In this document: piece after piece, positions 21,437-30,268 of the stretch
How the letters are laid out: each line of letters begins with the position of its first letter
Numbering within the stretch: position 1 is the first letter of the stretch
From: Rhodococcus sp. W8901
GTDB lineage: Bacteria > Actinomycetota > Actinomycetes > Mycobacteriales > Mycobacteriaceae
Direction: 5' to 3'
Length of the DNA stretch: 64,000 nucleotides
Assembly (NCBI RefSeq): GCF_013348805.1
Contig: NZ_CP054690.1
Location: forward strand, 496,001 to 560,000
Translations under genes and position numbers: made by a program
Notes under the pieces: model-generated
Databases searched by the model: none
What the model saw: the letters and a program-made list of their open reading frames with translations, nothing else
What the model was told of the DNA's origin: nothing

Positions 21437-22962
21437 TGTATACGTGGCTGCACGTTCTCGATTGGCGTGCTACGTCCGATCCGGACACCCTCGCGGTGAG
21501 CGACGACCGCGAGCAGTTGACCTATCGGGACCTCCGGGATCGCGTGGAGGACACCGCCGCGAGTTGGTACGCCCTCGGTGTCCGGCCGGACGACGTCGTC
21601 GCGGTACTCGCCCACAACAGCGCCGAATTCCTCGTCCAGACACTCGGTCTCATTCGGCTCGGAGCACTGCCGCTGCTCGTCAACTGGCGAATGACCGCGC
21701 ACGAGATCGATCGGCTGCTCGACATCACCAACCCCGTCGGCATCTTCGCCGACGAGGCGTGCCGGTCCGTTGTCGGTCACCGCGGCGACCTCGTGCGAGT
21801 GGCAGTCGGACTGGGCGGTGGCGGCTGGACCGAAGCCGGTAGTGTCGCCGGTCCGCCCGCGCCGTACCCACGGGACCGGTTGCGCAGCGATCAGGTGGCC
21901 TTCCTCATGCACACCAGCGGCACCACCGGGTTGCCCAAGGTGATCCCGCTCGACCACGGCTCCCTCATCCGCGGGCTCGCGGGGTTCGCGATCGACATCG
22001 GCGACCAGCAGCGGGGCGGCCGGCACCTGGTGATGATGCCGCTGTTCCATCTCGCGGGTTTCGCCCAGGCAATGCAGTGCTTCCTCACCGGGGGAACGCT
22101 TTTCATTCACGACGGAGTTCAGATCGACCGCGTCATCGACACGATCGTGCGGGACCGCATCCAGTTCTTCACCGCAGCCCCGACCATCATCGAGATGCTC
22201 GTCGACGCGATGGAGGGAGCACGACAGGGGGAGGACCTGTCGAGCCTGCGTGAGGTGCAGTACGGTGCCGCGCCGATCGACTCCGATTTGCTGGAGCGGG
22301 CCGTACGTGTCGTGTGCCGACGATTCCGGCAGATCTACGGCAGTACAGAACTTCAGGGATTCCTGACCGTCCTGCGACCGGAGGATCACGTTCCCGGCAG
22401 CACCCGACTCGGTTCCGCGGGCCGAATCTCGCAGGGCTGGGAGGCGCGCATTGTAGGTCTCTCCGGGAACCCGCAGCCGGTTGGCGAACCCGGCGAGCTG
22501 TGGGTTCGCAGTGAGAACATCATCCGCGAGTATTGGCATAATCCCGAGGAGACGCGGGCGGCCTTCACCGACGACGGCTGGTACCGAACGGGTGATATGG
22601 CGGTGCTCGACGAGGACAGTTTCCTCTATATCGTCGGGCGCTCCAAGGACATGATCATCAGCGGCGGCGAGAACGTCTACCCCGCCGAGATCGAGCGCGC
22701 GCTGCTGGATCATCCCGCCGTGGTCGAGGTCGCCGTCGTGGCACGGCCCCATCCGAAGTGGGGCGAGACCCCGGTGGCGTTCGTTGTCTGCGCCCCGGGC
22801 GTGGATCCGGATGACGGTGAGCTCGCCCGCCACTGCCGGGAGCGGCTGGCCGGTTTCAAGTGCCCGTCCTCGATCGAACGCATTGCGGAGCTGCCGCGCA
22901 ACGCCCTGGGCAAGGTGCGCAAGGTCGAGTTGCGTGAGCGTCTGGTAGCCGGCCCCGCCTGA
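21436..22962 (+). CDS. Class I AMP-forming acyl/aryl-CoA ligase
   Basis: A 508-residue adenylate-forming enzyme that activates a carboxylic acid with ATP and CoA. Motifs in order: ATP-binding loop MHTSGTTGLPKV, the YGSTE adenine segment, the hinge GDMAVLDEDSFLYIVGRSKDMI, SGGENVYPAEIE, and the catalytic lysine region NALGKVRK. The family includes medium-chain, benzoate- and 4-chlorobenzoate-type ligases, and the sequence alone does not fix the acid. Its start shares a base with the stop of livM, so the imported compound is very likely its substrate. Confidence 0.88.
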   Translation: MYTWLHVLDWRATSDPDTLAVSDDREQLTYRDLRDRVEDTAASWYALGVRPDDVVAVLAHNSAEFLVQTLGLIRLGALPLLVNWRMTAHEIDRLLDITNPVGIFADEACRSVVGHRGDLVRVAVGLGGGGWTEAGSVAGPPAPYPRDRLRSDQVAFLMHTSGTTGLPKVIPLDHGSLIRGLAGFAIDIGDQQRGGRHLVMMPLFHLAGFAQAMQCFLTGGTLFIHDGVQIDRVIDTIVRDRIQFFTAAPTIIEMLVDAMEGARQGEDLSSLREVQYGAAPIDSDLLERAVRVVCRRFRQIYGSTELQGFLTVLRPEDHVPGSTRLGSAGRISQGWEARIVGLSGNPQPVGEPGELWVRSENIIREYWHNPEETRAAFTDDGWYRTGDMAVLDEDSFLYIVGRSKDMIISGGENVYPAEIERALLDHPAVVEVAVVARPHPKWGETPVAFVVCAPGVDPDDGELARHCRERLAGFKCPSSIERIAELPRNALGKVRKVELRERLVAGPA

Positions 22963-22999
22963 ACGGCCTTGGCCGGGAGCACGAAAGGACTGAGTGCAC

Positions 23000-24550
23000 A
23001 TGGACCACCACCGTTCGATCGGACGGATGCTTCAATACTGGTCGCAGGAACGACCGAACTCACCCGGCATCGCCGTCGAGGGCGTGGCCGAACGCACCTT
23101 TGCCGAGTGGTACCGGCGCAGCAGCCGGCTCGCCACCGGTTTCGCGGGTCTGCGGCCAGAGGGCATCGGAGGGCGCGGTGTCGGATTCGCCGGCAAGAAT
23201 GCCGTGACCTGGGGCGAGGTGCTGGCCGCGGCCTCGCTGACGAGAGCCTTTGCGGTGCCGCTCAATTGGCGGCTGAGTCACCGGGAAATGCAAGAGATCG
23301 TCGCGGACGCGGGCCTGGATGCGATCGTGGTCGAGGCGGAATTCATGCCGCTGATGGGGCATCCGGTGCCCGAGGACGGCCGTCCCCGGCTCCTCGTCCC
23401 GGGCGCACCGCCCCAGGACTTCGAACGGTGGCTGGCGCAGTGTTCGGCGGATCCCGTAGAGCCGCAATCGGATCCGGATGACGTCGCGCTCGTTGTCTAC
23501 ACCTCGGGAACGTCGGGCCGCCCGAAGGGCGTGCAGTTGTCCAACCGGGCCATAGCCGCCAACCTCGCCTCCGGTCCACCGTGGCAGATCCACCCCGGGG
23601 ACGTCGTGATGGTGCCGGCTCCGAACTTCCACATCTCCGGAACGGGATGGACCTTCTACTGTTTGGGGCTGGGTGCCGGCTCGCACCACGTCCTGGAAGT
23701 CCGCCCGGAGTTGGTGTTGCGCGTCCTCGCTGGTGGACGGGTCAACCACGCCCTGACCGTGCCGGCGGTTGTGCAGATGTTGGTCGGGCACGAGGACGCC
23801 CGGAAGTCGACGTACAAGGGGTTGCGCACCCTGATCTACGGAGGGTCGCCGATGTCGCCCACCGTCGCAGCGGTCGCGCAGGAGGTCTTCGACTGCGACC
23901 TGATGCAGGGCTACGGCATGACCGAAACCTGCGGGCCGATCACCACTCTCGACGCCGACGATCATCGCAGCGGAGGTGAGCGGCTGGCTTCGGCCGGCCG
24001 GCCCGTGTCCGGTGTCGAGATGGGCGTCTTCGACCCCGTCACCGGGGAACGCGCTCCGGTGCGGACCACCGGTGAGGTCTGGACGCGCAGTGAGATGCTC
24101 CTGACGGGCTACCGCAACCAGCCGGACGAACTGGCCGCGGTGCTGCGCCCCGACGGCTGGTTCCGGACCGGTGACGCGGGCTACCTCGACGAGGACGGGT
24201 ACCTGTTCCTCTGCGACCGGGTCAAGGACATGATCATCACCGGTGGTGAGAACGTGTATCCGGTGGAAGTGGAGAATGTGCTCATGTCCCATCCCGGCGT
24301 GCGCGACGCCGCCGTCATCGGCGTACCGCACGAGCGCTGGGGCGAGACCGTCAAGGCCGTGGTGGTGCAGTCCGGTGCCGCCACGGACGTGGACGAGCTG
24401 ATCGCCTACTGCCGGGAGCGTCTGGCGCACTACAAGTGTCCGACCTCGGTCGACGTGGTGCCGGAACTTCCGCGCAACCCCAGCGGCAAGCTCCTCAAGC
24501 GTGAGCTGCGCAGGCCATTCTGGGAGGGGCGCGGGCGAGGGATCGCATGA
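23000..24550 (+). CDS. Second class I AMP-forming acyl/aryl-CoA ligase
   Basis: A 516-residue adenylate-forming ligase, paralogous to the previous gene but clearly diverged. Visible motifs are VYTSGTSGRPKG, MQGYGMTETCGPI, GDAGYLDEDGYLFLCDRVKDMI, TGGENVYPVEVE and NPSGKLLKRELR. The start may be GTG 22994 or ATG 23000; AAAGGA lies 4 or 10 bases before them. Two ligases in one operon suggest either two related substrates or sequential activation of a substrate and a shortened product. Confidence 0.87.
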   Translation: MDHHRSIGRMLQYWSQERPNSPGIAVEGVAERTFAEWYRRSSRLATGFAGLRPEGIGGRGVGFAGKNAVTWGEVLAAASLTRAFAVPLNWRLSHREMQEIVADAGLDAIVVEAEFMPLMGHPVPEDGRPRLLVPGAPPQDFERWLAQCSADPVEPQSDPDDVALVVYTSGTSGRPKGVQLSNRAIAANLASGPPWQIHPGDVVMVPAPNFHISGTGWTFYCLGLGAGSHHVLEVRPELVLRVLAGGRVNHALTVPAVVQMLVGHEDARKSTYKGLRTLIYGGSPMSPTVAAVAQEVFDCDLMQGYGMTETCGPITTLDADDHRSGGERLASAGRPVSGVEMGVFDPVTGERAPVRTTGEVWTRSEMLLTGYRNQPDELAAVLRPDGWFRTGDAGYLDEDGYLFLCDRVKDMIITGGENVYPVEVENVLMSHPGVRDAAVIGVPHERWGETVKAVVVQSGAATDVDELIAYCRERLAHYKCPTSVDVVPELPRNPSGKLLKRELRRPFWEGRGRGIA

Positions 24551-24574
24551 GTGTTTTCGGAGGGATGGAGGGGG

Positions 24575-25306
24575 ATGACTGTGGTTGCCCGGTATGAGGA
24601 GGTGGCGCGGTCACTGTCCCAGCGGATCGAGGACGGGTCCTACCCGGTGGGATCGAAGTTGCCGACCGAGGTGAATCTCGCCGACAGCTACGCGGTGTCA
24701 CGAGCCACAGTCCGCTCGGCGTTGGATTCCCTGGAGCGTCTGGGCATGGTGTCGCGTCGGCGCAAGATCGGGACGCTTGTGGAGTCGGCGCAGCCCACCA
24801 GCGGATATACGCGCACCGTTACGAACATGAACGACCTGGTGCAGTACTCCGTCGAGACCCGGCGGCTGGTGTTGTCCCGGGACGAGGTGGTCGCCGACCA
24901 GGCCCTCGCCGACCGGATCGGCGGCCACGCCGGCGACGCGTGGACCCTGATCCGCATGCTGCGGCTCGGCGAGTTGGGTGAGGAACTCCCGGTGTGCCAC
25001 ACCGACGTGTACCTCGACCCCGAGGTCGCCGCTATCGTCGGGGACCGCCTCGAGCGTCCGGATGGTCTGATCAACGAGATCGTGGAGCGGTGTACCGGGC
25101 GGCTGACCGATCGTGTCGAGCAACGTATTCGCGCGTGCGCCCTGCCGAAGGGCCTTGCCGCGCAACTGAAGGCCGAGGCCGGTTCGCCGTGCCTCGAAAT
25201 CACCCGCAGATATGTCGAGAGTTCGGGAGCAGTGGCCCAGGTGACCGTGTCGATCCACCCGGGCGATCGCTTCGATTTCAACGTGCCGATGCAGAGGCAG
25301 CGTTGA
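24575..25306 (+). CDS. GntR/HutC-family transcriptional regulator
   Basis: A 243-residue regulator. The winged helix-turn-helix (residues about 5-72) contains LPTEVNLADSYAVSRATVRSALD. The UTRA ligand-binding domain (about 90-240) ends in the family pattern CLEITRRYVESSGAVAQVTVS. ATG 24575 is preferred because GGAGGGGG lies before it. It sits in the middle of the operon, between the ligases and the enolase-superfamily enzyme, and probably senses the pathway substrate or an acyl-CoA. With the TetR at 29585 it gives the island two regulators. Confidence 0.9.
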   Translation: MTVVARYEEVARSLSQRIEDGSYPVGSKLPTEVNLADSYAVSRATVRSALDSLERLGMVSRRRKIGTLVESAQPTSGYTRTVTNMNDLVQYSVETRRLVLSRDEVVADQALADRIGGHAGDAWTLIRMLRLGELGEELPVCHTDVYLDPEVAAIVGDRLERPDGLINEIVERCTGRLTDRVEQRIRACALPKGLAAQLKAEAGSPCLEITRRYVESSGAVAQVTVSIHPGDRFDFNVPMQRQR

Positions 25307-25325
25307 GAAGAGTCATGGAGGAAAA

Positions 25326-26492
25326 GTGAGGATCACCGAGATCCGCGAAATCGATGTGCCGCTGGTCGGGGCCATCTCGAACGCGGTAGTCAGCTTCGAC
25401 CGGCACAAGGTCTCCCTTGTCGCTGTTTTCACCGACACCGTACGCAACGGGCGGCCGTTGGTGGGTGTCGCCTTCAACTCGATCGGACGGCACTCCCAGG
25501 GCGGCATCCTGCGTGAGCGGATGATCCCGCGGGTGCTCGAGGCGGACCCGGACACGCTCCTGTCGCCCGACACCGGGCTGCTGGATCCCGCCCGGGTCCT
25601 GCGGTGCGCGCTCACCGACGAGAAGCCCGGCGGCCACGGCGACCGCGCGGCGGCCGCCAGCGCGATCGAGCTGGCGGTCTGGGACCTGCTCGCCAAGTAC
25701 CACGATGAACCGGCGTACCGAACAATCGCGCGTGCCTACGAGCGGACGCCGCTGGCGGCGGGGGCGCCGGTGTATGCGGCCGGTGGCTACTACCAGGACG
25801 TCGACGACCTGGGCCGACTGCGTAACGAGATCGCGGGTTACCTCGCGGCCGGATACCCGGCCGTCAAGATCAAGATCGGCGGTCTGCCGCTCGACGAGGA
25901 CCTGCGCCGGATCGAAGCTGCCATCGAGGTCACCGGGAGCGGACAGCACCTGGCGGTCGACGCGAACGGCCGCTTCGACCGCAGGCAGGCCCTGGAATAC
26001 GCCGAGGCGCTCGCGCCGTACGGCCTGCGCTGGTACGAGGAGGCGGTCGATCCGCTCGACTTTGCCCTGTACGGCGAACTCAGCGAGGCGTACGACGGCG
26101 TGATCGCGACCGGCGAGAACCTCTTCTCCACACAGGACGTCGGCAATCTCCTGCGCTTCGGTGGATTGCGGTCGGACCGCGACATCCTCCAGATGGATGC
26201 GGGTCTGAGCTACGGGCTGACCGAGTACGCGGCGATGATCGCGCTCATGGAACAGCACGGTTTCGACCGTACCGCCGCGATGCCGCACGGCGGGCACCTG
26301 GTGAATCTGCACATCGTCGTCGGGCTGGGTCTGGGTGGCTGCGAGGCCTATCCGGGTGTGTTTCAGCCGTTCGGCGGTTACAGCGCCGACTGTTCCCTGG
26401 CCGACGGTCTCATACGGCCCGCCGACCACCCCGGGTTCGGTCTGGAGGCGAAGGTGGGCTTGGCAGAGAAGGTTGCGGGGTTGGTGGCATGA
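25326..26492 (+). CDS. Enolase-superfamily dehydratase of the D-tartrate dehydratase type
   Basis: A 388-residue enzyme closely resembling Bradyrhizobium D(-)-tartrate dehydratase. The catalytic set is complete: the lysine pair VKIKIGG (Lys 181 and 183), metal ligands Asp 212 (VDANGRF), a Glu in WYEEAVDP and a Glu in ATGENLFS, and the acid/base histidine in PHGGH. The family-specific YAAGGYY and EKPGGHG are also present. D-tartrate dehydratase makes oxaloacetate, but homologues acting on other acid-sugars or hydroxy-acids are possible. A GTG start follows GGAGGAAAA. The stop overlaps the next gene (ATGA). Membership of an importer/CoA-ligase operon is unusual for this family. Confidence 0.85.
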   Translation: MRITEIREIDVPLVGAISNAVVSFDRHKVSLVAVFTDTVRNGRPLVGVAFNSIGRHSQGGILRERMIPRVLEADPDTLLSPDTGLLDPARVLRCALTDEKPGGHGDRAAAASAIELAVWDLLAKYHDEPAYRTIARAYERTPLAAGAPVYAAGGYYQDVDDLGRLRNEIAGYLAAGYPAVKIKIGGLPLDEDLRRIEAAIEVTGSGQHLAVDANGRFDRRQALEYAEALAPYGLRWYEEAVDPLDFALYGELSEAYDGVIATGENLFSTQDVGNLLRFGGLRSDRDILQMDAGLSYGLTEYAAMIALMEQHGFDRTAAMPHGGHLVNLHIVVGLGLGGCEAYPGVFQPFGGYSADCSLADGLIRPADHPGFGLEAKVGLAEKVAGLVA

Positions 26493-27433
26493 CGGTGCAA
26501 CTGCGTATCGCTGTGGTGGGTTGCGGCGCGATGGGCTCGGTATACGCAGGCCGGCTGTCGGCCGCCGGCCACGACGTGCTGGTGGTGGACTCCTGGGCCG
26601 ATCACGTCCATGCCATCGCAACCTCGGGCCTGCAGATCTCGGGTCCGGACGGGGAGCGGGTGGCATCGATCCGTGCATTCCCGACGACCCCACACGAGGT
26701 TGTCGACCTCGTCGTGTTGGCGGTGAAGGCCGCCGATGTCTCCAGCGCTGCAGCCACTCTCGGCGGGCTGATCGGCGCCGACACCGTTGTGCTCACGATT
26801 CAGAACGGCTTGGGCTCGGCCGACGAGGTCGCCCGGCACGTGGGGGCGGACCGGCTCGCGGTGGGCATCGCCAGCGGTTTCGGTGCGTCACTGGTCGCCC
26901 CCGGCCGGGTGCACCACAATGCGATGCGGGCGATGCGCTTCGGGGCCTACGCCGATCTCGCGTTCAGTGCTGTGGACCGGGTCGCCGAGGCCTGGCGAAC
27001 GGCCGGCTTCGATGCCCGCGCGGTCGACGACATCGCCGCCATGCAGTGGGAGAAGCTGATCTGCAACGTCGCCTACAGCGCCCCGTGCGCGCTGACCGGA
27101 CTCACGGTGGGGGAAGTCCTCGACCACGAGGAAATGGGCCCGGTGAGCCGGGCGGCCGCGACTGAGGCGTGGGAGATCGCCAAGGCCCGCGGAATTGCCG
27201 TCGACGTGGACGATCCGGTCGCGTTCGTGCGCGACTTCGGGGCCCAGATGCCCGCGGCGAAGCCGTCGGCGTTACTCGATCACGAGGCGGGGAGGGTCGG
27301 CGAGATCGCGGTGATCAACGGTGCCGTTCCCCGGGAGGCCGCCAAGGTGGGCCGCCTTGCTCCGGTCAATGCGACGCTGACCGCGCTCGTGCGGACCCGC
27401 GAGGCCGGCTTCGGGGGACGCCCGAACCGCTGA
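26489..27433 (+). CDS. Ketopantoate reductase (PanE/ApbA) family oxidoreductase
   Basis: A 314-residue NADPH-dependent reductase. The Rossmann motif is VVGCGAMGSVYAGRL; the family helix with IQNGLGSADEVARHVG and the catalytic lysine region QWEKLICNVAYSAPCALTGL follow. The C-terminal domain shows the SALLDHEAGRVGEIAVINGAV segment with the substrate-binding residues. Genuine PanE makes pantoate, but paralogues in catabolic operons reduce other 2-oxo acids. Direct coupling to the dehydratase gene suggests it reduces a 2-oxo acid formed by that enzyme. Last gene of the operon. Confidence 0.85.
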   Translation: MTVQLRIAVVGCGAMGSVYAGRLSAAGHDVLVVDSWADHVHAIATSGLQISGPDGERVASIRAFPTTPHEVVDLVVLAVKAADVSSAAATLGGLIGADTVVLTIQNGLGSADEVARHVGADRLAVGIASGFGASLVAPGRVHHNAMRAMRFGAYADLAFSAVDRVAEAWRTAGFDARAVDDIAAMQWEKLICNVAYSAPCALTGLTVGEVLDHEEMGPVSRAAATEAWEIAKARGIAVDVDDPVAFVRDFGAQMPAAKPSALLDHEAGRVGEIAVINGAVPREAAKVGRLAPVNATLTALVRTREAGFGGRPNR

Positions 27434-27443
27434 TCCCGGTCCG

Positions 27444-27486
27444 CGCGGCCGGCTCAGAGGTCTCCGGGACCGCTGAGCCGGCCGCG
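27444..27486. terminator. Convergent terminator hairpin overlapping the leuC-like 3' end
   Basis: A perfect 14-bp stem (27444-27457 with 27473-27486; CGCGGCCGGCTCAG and its complement) lies 11 bases past the reductase stop. It includes the stop codon of the minus-strand hydratase gene, so it can end transcription from both directions. Confidence 0.65.
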
Positions 27487-28854
27487 TACCGCTGTCATCG
27501 CCGCCACCACGGGGGACACGAGGTGGGTCCGTGCCCCAGCACCCTGACGTCCCTCGAAGTTCCGGTTGGTCGTCGACGCCGAACGTTGCCCGGGGCCCAG
27601 CGCATCCGGATTCATGGCGGTGCACATCGAGCAACCGGCCGAGCGCCACTGGAACCCGGCCCGGGTGAAGATCCGGTCGAGCCCTTCGGCCTCGGCTGCG
27701 GTCGCGACGGCCTGCGAGCCCGGAACCACGAGGGCCCGGACGCCGGGAGCCACCGTGCGCCCGCTCAGCACCTGGGCCGCGGCGCGCAGGTCCTCGAGCC
27801 TGCCGTTGGTGCACGATCCGATGAACACCGTGTCGATTGCGATGTCGCGCACGGGGGTTCCCGGCTCGAGGTCCATGTATGCGAGGGCCCGCACCGCCAC
27901 CTCGCGCTCGTCGGGATCGGCGTATTCGTCGGGGGACGGGACGACGCCGTCCAGCGACACCGAGTGGCTGGGGATGGTGCCCCAGGTGGCGGTCGGGGAG
28001 ACGTCGGCGGCGGCCAGCACTCTGGTGCGGTCGAAGAGGGCGCCGTCGTCGGTGCGAAGGGTCCGCCAGTACGCGAGCGCCTCGTCCCACCGGGCGCCCT
28101 CTGGCGCGTGGCGGCGGCCACGCAGGTAGCCGAAGGTCACGTCGTCGGGCGCAACCATGCCGCCGCGTGCGCCGCATTCGATGGTCATGTTGCACAGCGT
28201 CATCCGCTGCTCCATGCCGAGCGACCGGACCGTGCTGCCCCGGTACTCGAGGACGGCCCCGGCGCCACCGTTGGGGCCGAGGCTGCGTACGACGTGCAGG
28301 GCGAGATCCTTGGCGCTCACACCCGGAGCGAGGTCTCCCTCGATGCACACCTGCATCGCCTCCGGGCGCTCCATCCAGAGCGTCTGCGTCGCCAGGACAT
28401 GCTCCACCTGGCTCGTCCCGATCCCGAAAGCCAGCGCCCCGAAGGCGCCGTGGGTGGAGGTGTGCGAGTCGCCGCACACGATCGTCAGACCGGGCTGAGT
28501 CAGGCCCTGCTCGGGCCCGATGACGTGAACGATGCCGTTGCCGGACGAGCCCATCGGGTGGTGCGGCACCCCGAAGGCCGCGCAGTTGCGGCGGACCAGC
28601 TCGAGTTGCAGCCGGCTCAGTGGATCGGCGACGGGTGAACCGGGCCCGGTGGTCGGCACGTTGTGGTCCTCGGTCGCCATCGTCAGGTCCGGGCGGCGGA
28701 CCTGCCTGCCGGCCGCCCGGAGCCCTTCGAAGGCTTGGGGGGAGGTCATCTCGTGCAGCAGGTGCAGGTCGACGTAGAGCAGGTCGGGGCCGTTGCTGCC
28801 ACGGACGACGACGTGCTCGTCCCACAGCTTGGCGAACAGGGTGCGCGGTGCCAC
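27454..28854 (-). CDS. leuC: LeuC-type hydro-lyase large subunit (isopropylmalate dehydratase family)
   Basis: A 466-residue protein of the aconitase superfamily, matching the large subunit of 3-isopropylmalate dehydratase across its length. The three [4Fe-4S] cysteines are present in IGSCTNGR and [28 protein letters not shown] is the family signature. The start is GTG 28854. No leuD small-subunit gene is adjacent: the next genes are the convergent reductase and the upstream VOC gene 18 bases away. It may borrow LeuD from the leucine pathway or hydrate a different 2-substituted malate or maleate in this island's pathway. Confidence 0.88.
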   Translation of the reverse strand: MAPRTLFAKLWDEHVVVRGSNGPDLLYVDLHLLHEMTSPQAFEGLRAAGRQVRRPDLTMATEDHNVPTTGPGSPVADPLSRLQLELVRRNCAAFGVPHHPMGSSGNGIVHVIGPEQGLTQPGLTIVCGDSHTSTHGAFGALAFGIGTSQVEHVLATQTLWMERPEAMQVCIEGDLAPGVSAKDLALHVVRSLGPNGGAGAVLEYRGSTVRSLGMEQRMTLCNMTIECGARGGMVAPDDVTFGYLRGRRHAPEGARWDEALAYWRTLRTDDGALFDRTRVLAAADVSPTATWGTIPSHSVSLDGVVPSPDEYADPDEREVAVRALAYMDLEPGTPVRDIAIDTVFIGSCTNGRLEDLRAAAQVLSGRTVAPGVRALVVPGSQAVATAAEAEGLDRIFTRAGFQWRSAGCSMCTAMNPDALGPGQRSASTTNRNFEGRQGAGARTHLVSPVVAAMTAVRGRLSGPGDL

Positions 28855-28872
28855 GGGCCGTCGTCGCAGTCG

Positions 28873-29439
28873 TCAGTCGGTGACGGCGACGGGCCTGCGG
28901 CGGTCCGCTTCGGTCCGGGGCGTGTGGGTGACGTCCTCCGGGCCGAATTCGCGCATCCAGCAGGCGAACTCGAGCAGGATGCCGTCGGGGTCCTGGAAGT
29001 AGAACGAGCGGACGTACACGCCATCGTGCATCCCGGTCGCCACCTGGGACGGACTGTCGTCGTGGTTCACGATCGGGCCGACCCGTACGCCCGCCTCCTT
29101 GAGCCTTTGGCGGTAGTCCTGAAACTTCTCCGGAGGGACGTCGAAGGCGATGTGATTGAGCGAGCTGACAGCGCTGGTCCATTCACCGAAGCCCGGCTTC
29201 TCGACAGGGGCCGAGATGCCGGGCACGCCGTCGGGCGCCTCGGCGAACCAGAAGAATGCGAGGGAGTTGCCGTTGCCGGCGTCGAAGAAGAAGTGCTGGC
29301 CGATGCCGTCGGGGAGGTCGACGGTCTTCACCAGGGGGAGGCCGAGGACGTTGCTGTAGAAGTCCACGGTGCGTTCCATGTCCGAGCAGACGAGCGCGAC
29401 GTGGTTGAAGCCGCGGATCTCGAAGTTGGGTGTGCTCAT
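28873..29439 (-). CDS. VOC-superfamily protein (extradiol dioxygenase/glyoxalase-like)
   Basis: A 188-residue vicinal-oxygen-chelate protein. It has the two beta-alpha-beta-beta-beta modules: FNHVALVCSDMERTVDFYSNVLGL gives the first metal histidine, SLNHIAFDVP the second, and DPDGILLEFACW the glutamate, which make a divalent metal site. It could be a small ring-cleavage dioxygenase, an epimerase or an isomerase; sequence alone does not decide. ATG 29439 follows AGGAAG. It is the first gene of a two-gene unit with the LeuC-like hydratase and lies divergent from the TetR gene, with operator half-sites between. Confidence 0.82.
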   Translation of the reverse strand: MSTPNFEIRGFNHVALVCSDMERTVDFYSNVLGLPLVKTVDLPDGIGQHFFFDAGNGNSLAFFWFAEAPDGVPGISAPVEKPGFGEWTSAVSSLNHIAFDVPPEKFQDYRQRLKEAGVRVGPIVNHDDSPSQVATGMHDGVYVRSFYFQDPDGILLEFACWMREFGPEDVTHTPRTEADRRRPVAVTD

Positions 29440-29458
29440 AGGGCTTCCTTTCGAGGTG

Positions 29459-29493
29459 GTATCTGATTCTAACATCAGGTTCATATCTGATCA
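29459..29493. promoter_or_regulatory. Operator C: three half-sites between VOC and TetR genes
   Basis: Three copies of the ATCTGA half-site or its complement occur in 35 bases: ATCTGAT at 29461, ATCAGGT at 29474 and ATCTGATCA at 29485. They resemble the arms of the palindromes at 16145 and 30233. The position, upstream of both divergent genes, suggests autoregulation by TetR and control of the VOC-leuC unit. The match is looser than at the other two sites. Confidence 0.5.
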
Positions 29494-29584
29494 ACGGTCG
29501 AAGCGCGGCGAGGGGGGCGGGTCGAAGAAGGTCGGGTAGAAAAGGCGGCAGACGATCTGAAGATTGCAAGGGAAGGGTGCACAC

Positions 29585-30202
29585 ATGGCTGATCCGGTGA
29601 AGGGTCGACCGACGCGGCGGGGTCGAGAGACGCTGGAAGCGATCGATGCCGCTGCGCGAAAGGTGATCGCGGAGAAGGGCTTCCTGAAGATGAGGGTGGC
29701 CGACATTCTCGCTGAGGCGGGGAGGTCGCCGGCGTCGTTCTACAACTATTACGACTCCAAGGAGGCGTTACTCGAGCGCTGGGCCCGTCGATTCCAGGAC
29801 GAGGCACGCGCGCGTGCACAGGCCGGCCGTCAGGTGGCCGGTCGCGAACCGCGGGAGCGTGTGGCTGCGTCCGCTCGGGCGCACTGGGAGACCTACCGGG
29901 AGTGGCTCGCGGAGATGGTGGGTGTCTTCCAACTCGCCATGGTCAACGACGATTTTGCTCAGGTCTGGGATGAGCTGTGTGCCGAGGCCATTGCCGGAAT
30001 CACGGAGGAGGTCACTCGCGCGCAGCAGCGGGGTTACTGCCCGGGCGTCGATCCCCACCTCACCGCCACGGCAATCGTCGGGATGATGAACATGTTCAGC
30101 TACGAGAAGCTCGCGAACGGGCGCGCAGCCGACGTCGACGACGAGGCATGCATCGCGACACTGACCGAGATCTGGTACCGCGCCGTGTACTGGCGGCCGT
30201 GA
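29585..30202 (+). CDS. TetR-family transcriptional regulator
   Basis: A 205-residue repressor. The N-terminal helix-turn-helix (residues about 10-56) reads ETLEAIDAAARKVIAEKGF, then DILAEAGRSPASFYNYYDSKEALL, a typical TetR recognition unit. The rest is an all-helical ligand and dimer domain of unknown specificity. ATG 29585 is preferred over an in-frame TTG 29564 because GGGAAGGG precedes it. The gene is flanked by operator-like palindromes, and the same palindrome precedes the importer operon at 16145, making it the likely master repressor of the island. Confidence 0.9.
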   Translation: MADPVKGRPTRRGRETLEAIDAAARKVIAEKGFLKMRVADILAEAGRSPASFYNYYDSKEALLERWARRFQDEARARAQAGRQVAGREPRERVAASARAHWETYREWLAEMVGVFQLAMVNDDFAQVWDELCAEAIAGITEEVTRAQQRGYCPGVDPHLTATAIVGMMNMFSYEKLANGRAADVDDEACIATLTEIWYRAVYWRP

Positions 30203-30232
30203 GGGATGGACAGCGCCTCGACCCCGTGATAC

Positions 30233-30252
30233 TAAATCTGAACTCAGATTTA
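30233..30252. promoter_or_regulatory. Operator B: perfect palindrome before the hydrolase gene
   Basis: TAAATCTGAACTCAGATTTA has perfect nine-base arms around a two-base centre. It lies between the TetR stop and the hydrolase ribosome site (AAGGAG at 30258). It shares TAAATCTGA and AGATTTA with the site at 16145, and is the best copy in the window. Confidence 0.8.
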
Positions 30253-30268
30253 TAAACAAGGAGTCACA

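Noticed and set aside
27272-29182. Long minus-strand frame over leuC and VOC genes
   Set aside because: It is an out-of-frame shadow with Arg/Pro-rich sequence; the leuC and VOC frames carry the conserved motifs.
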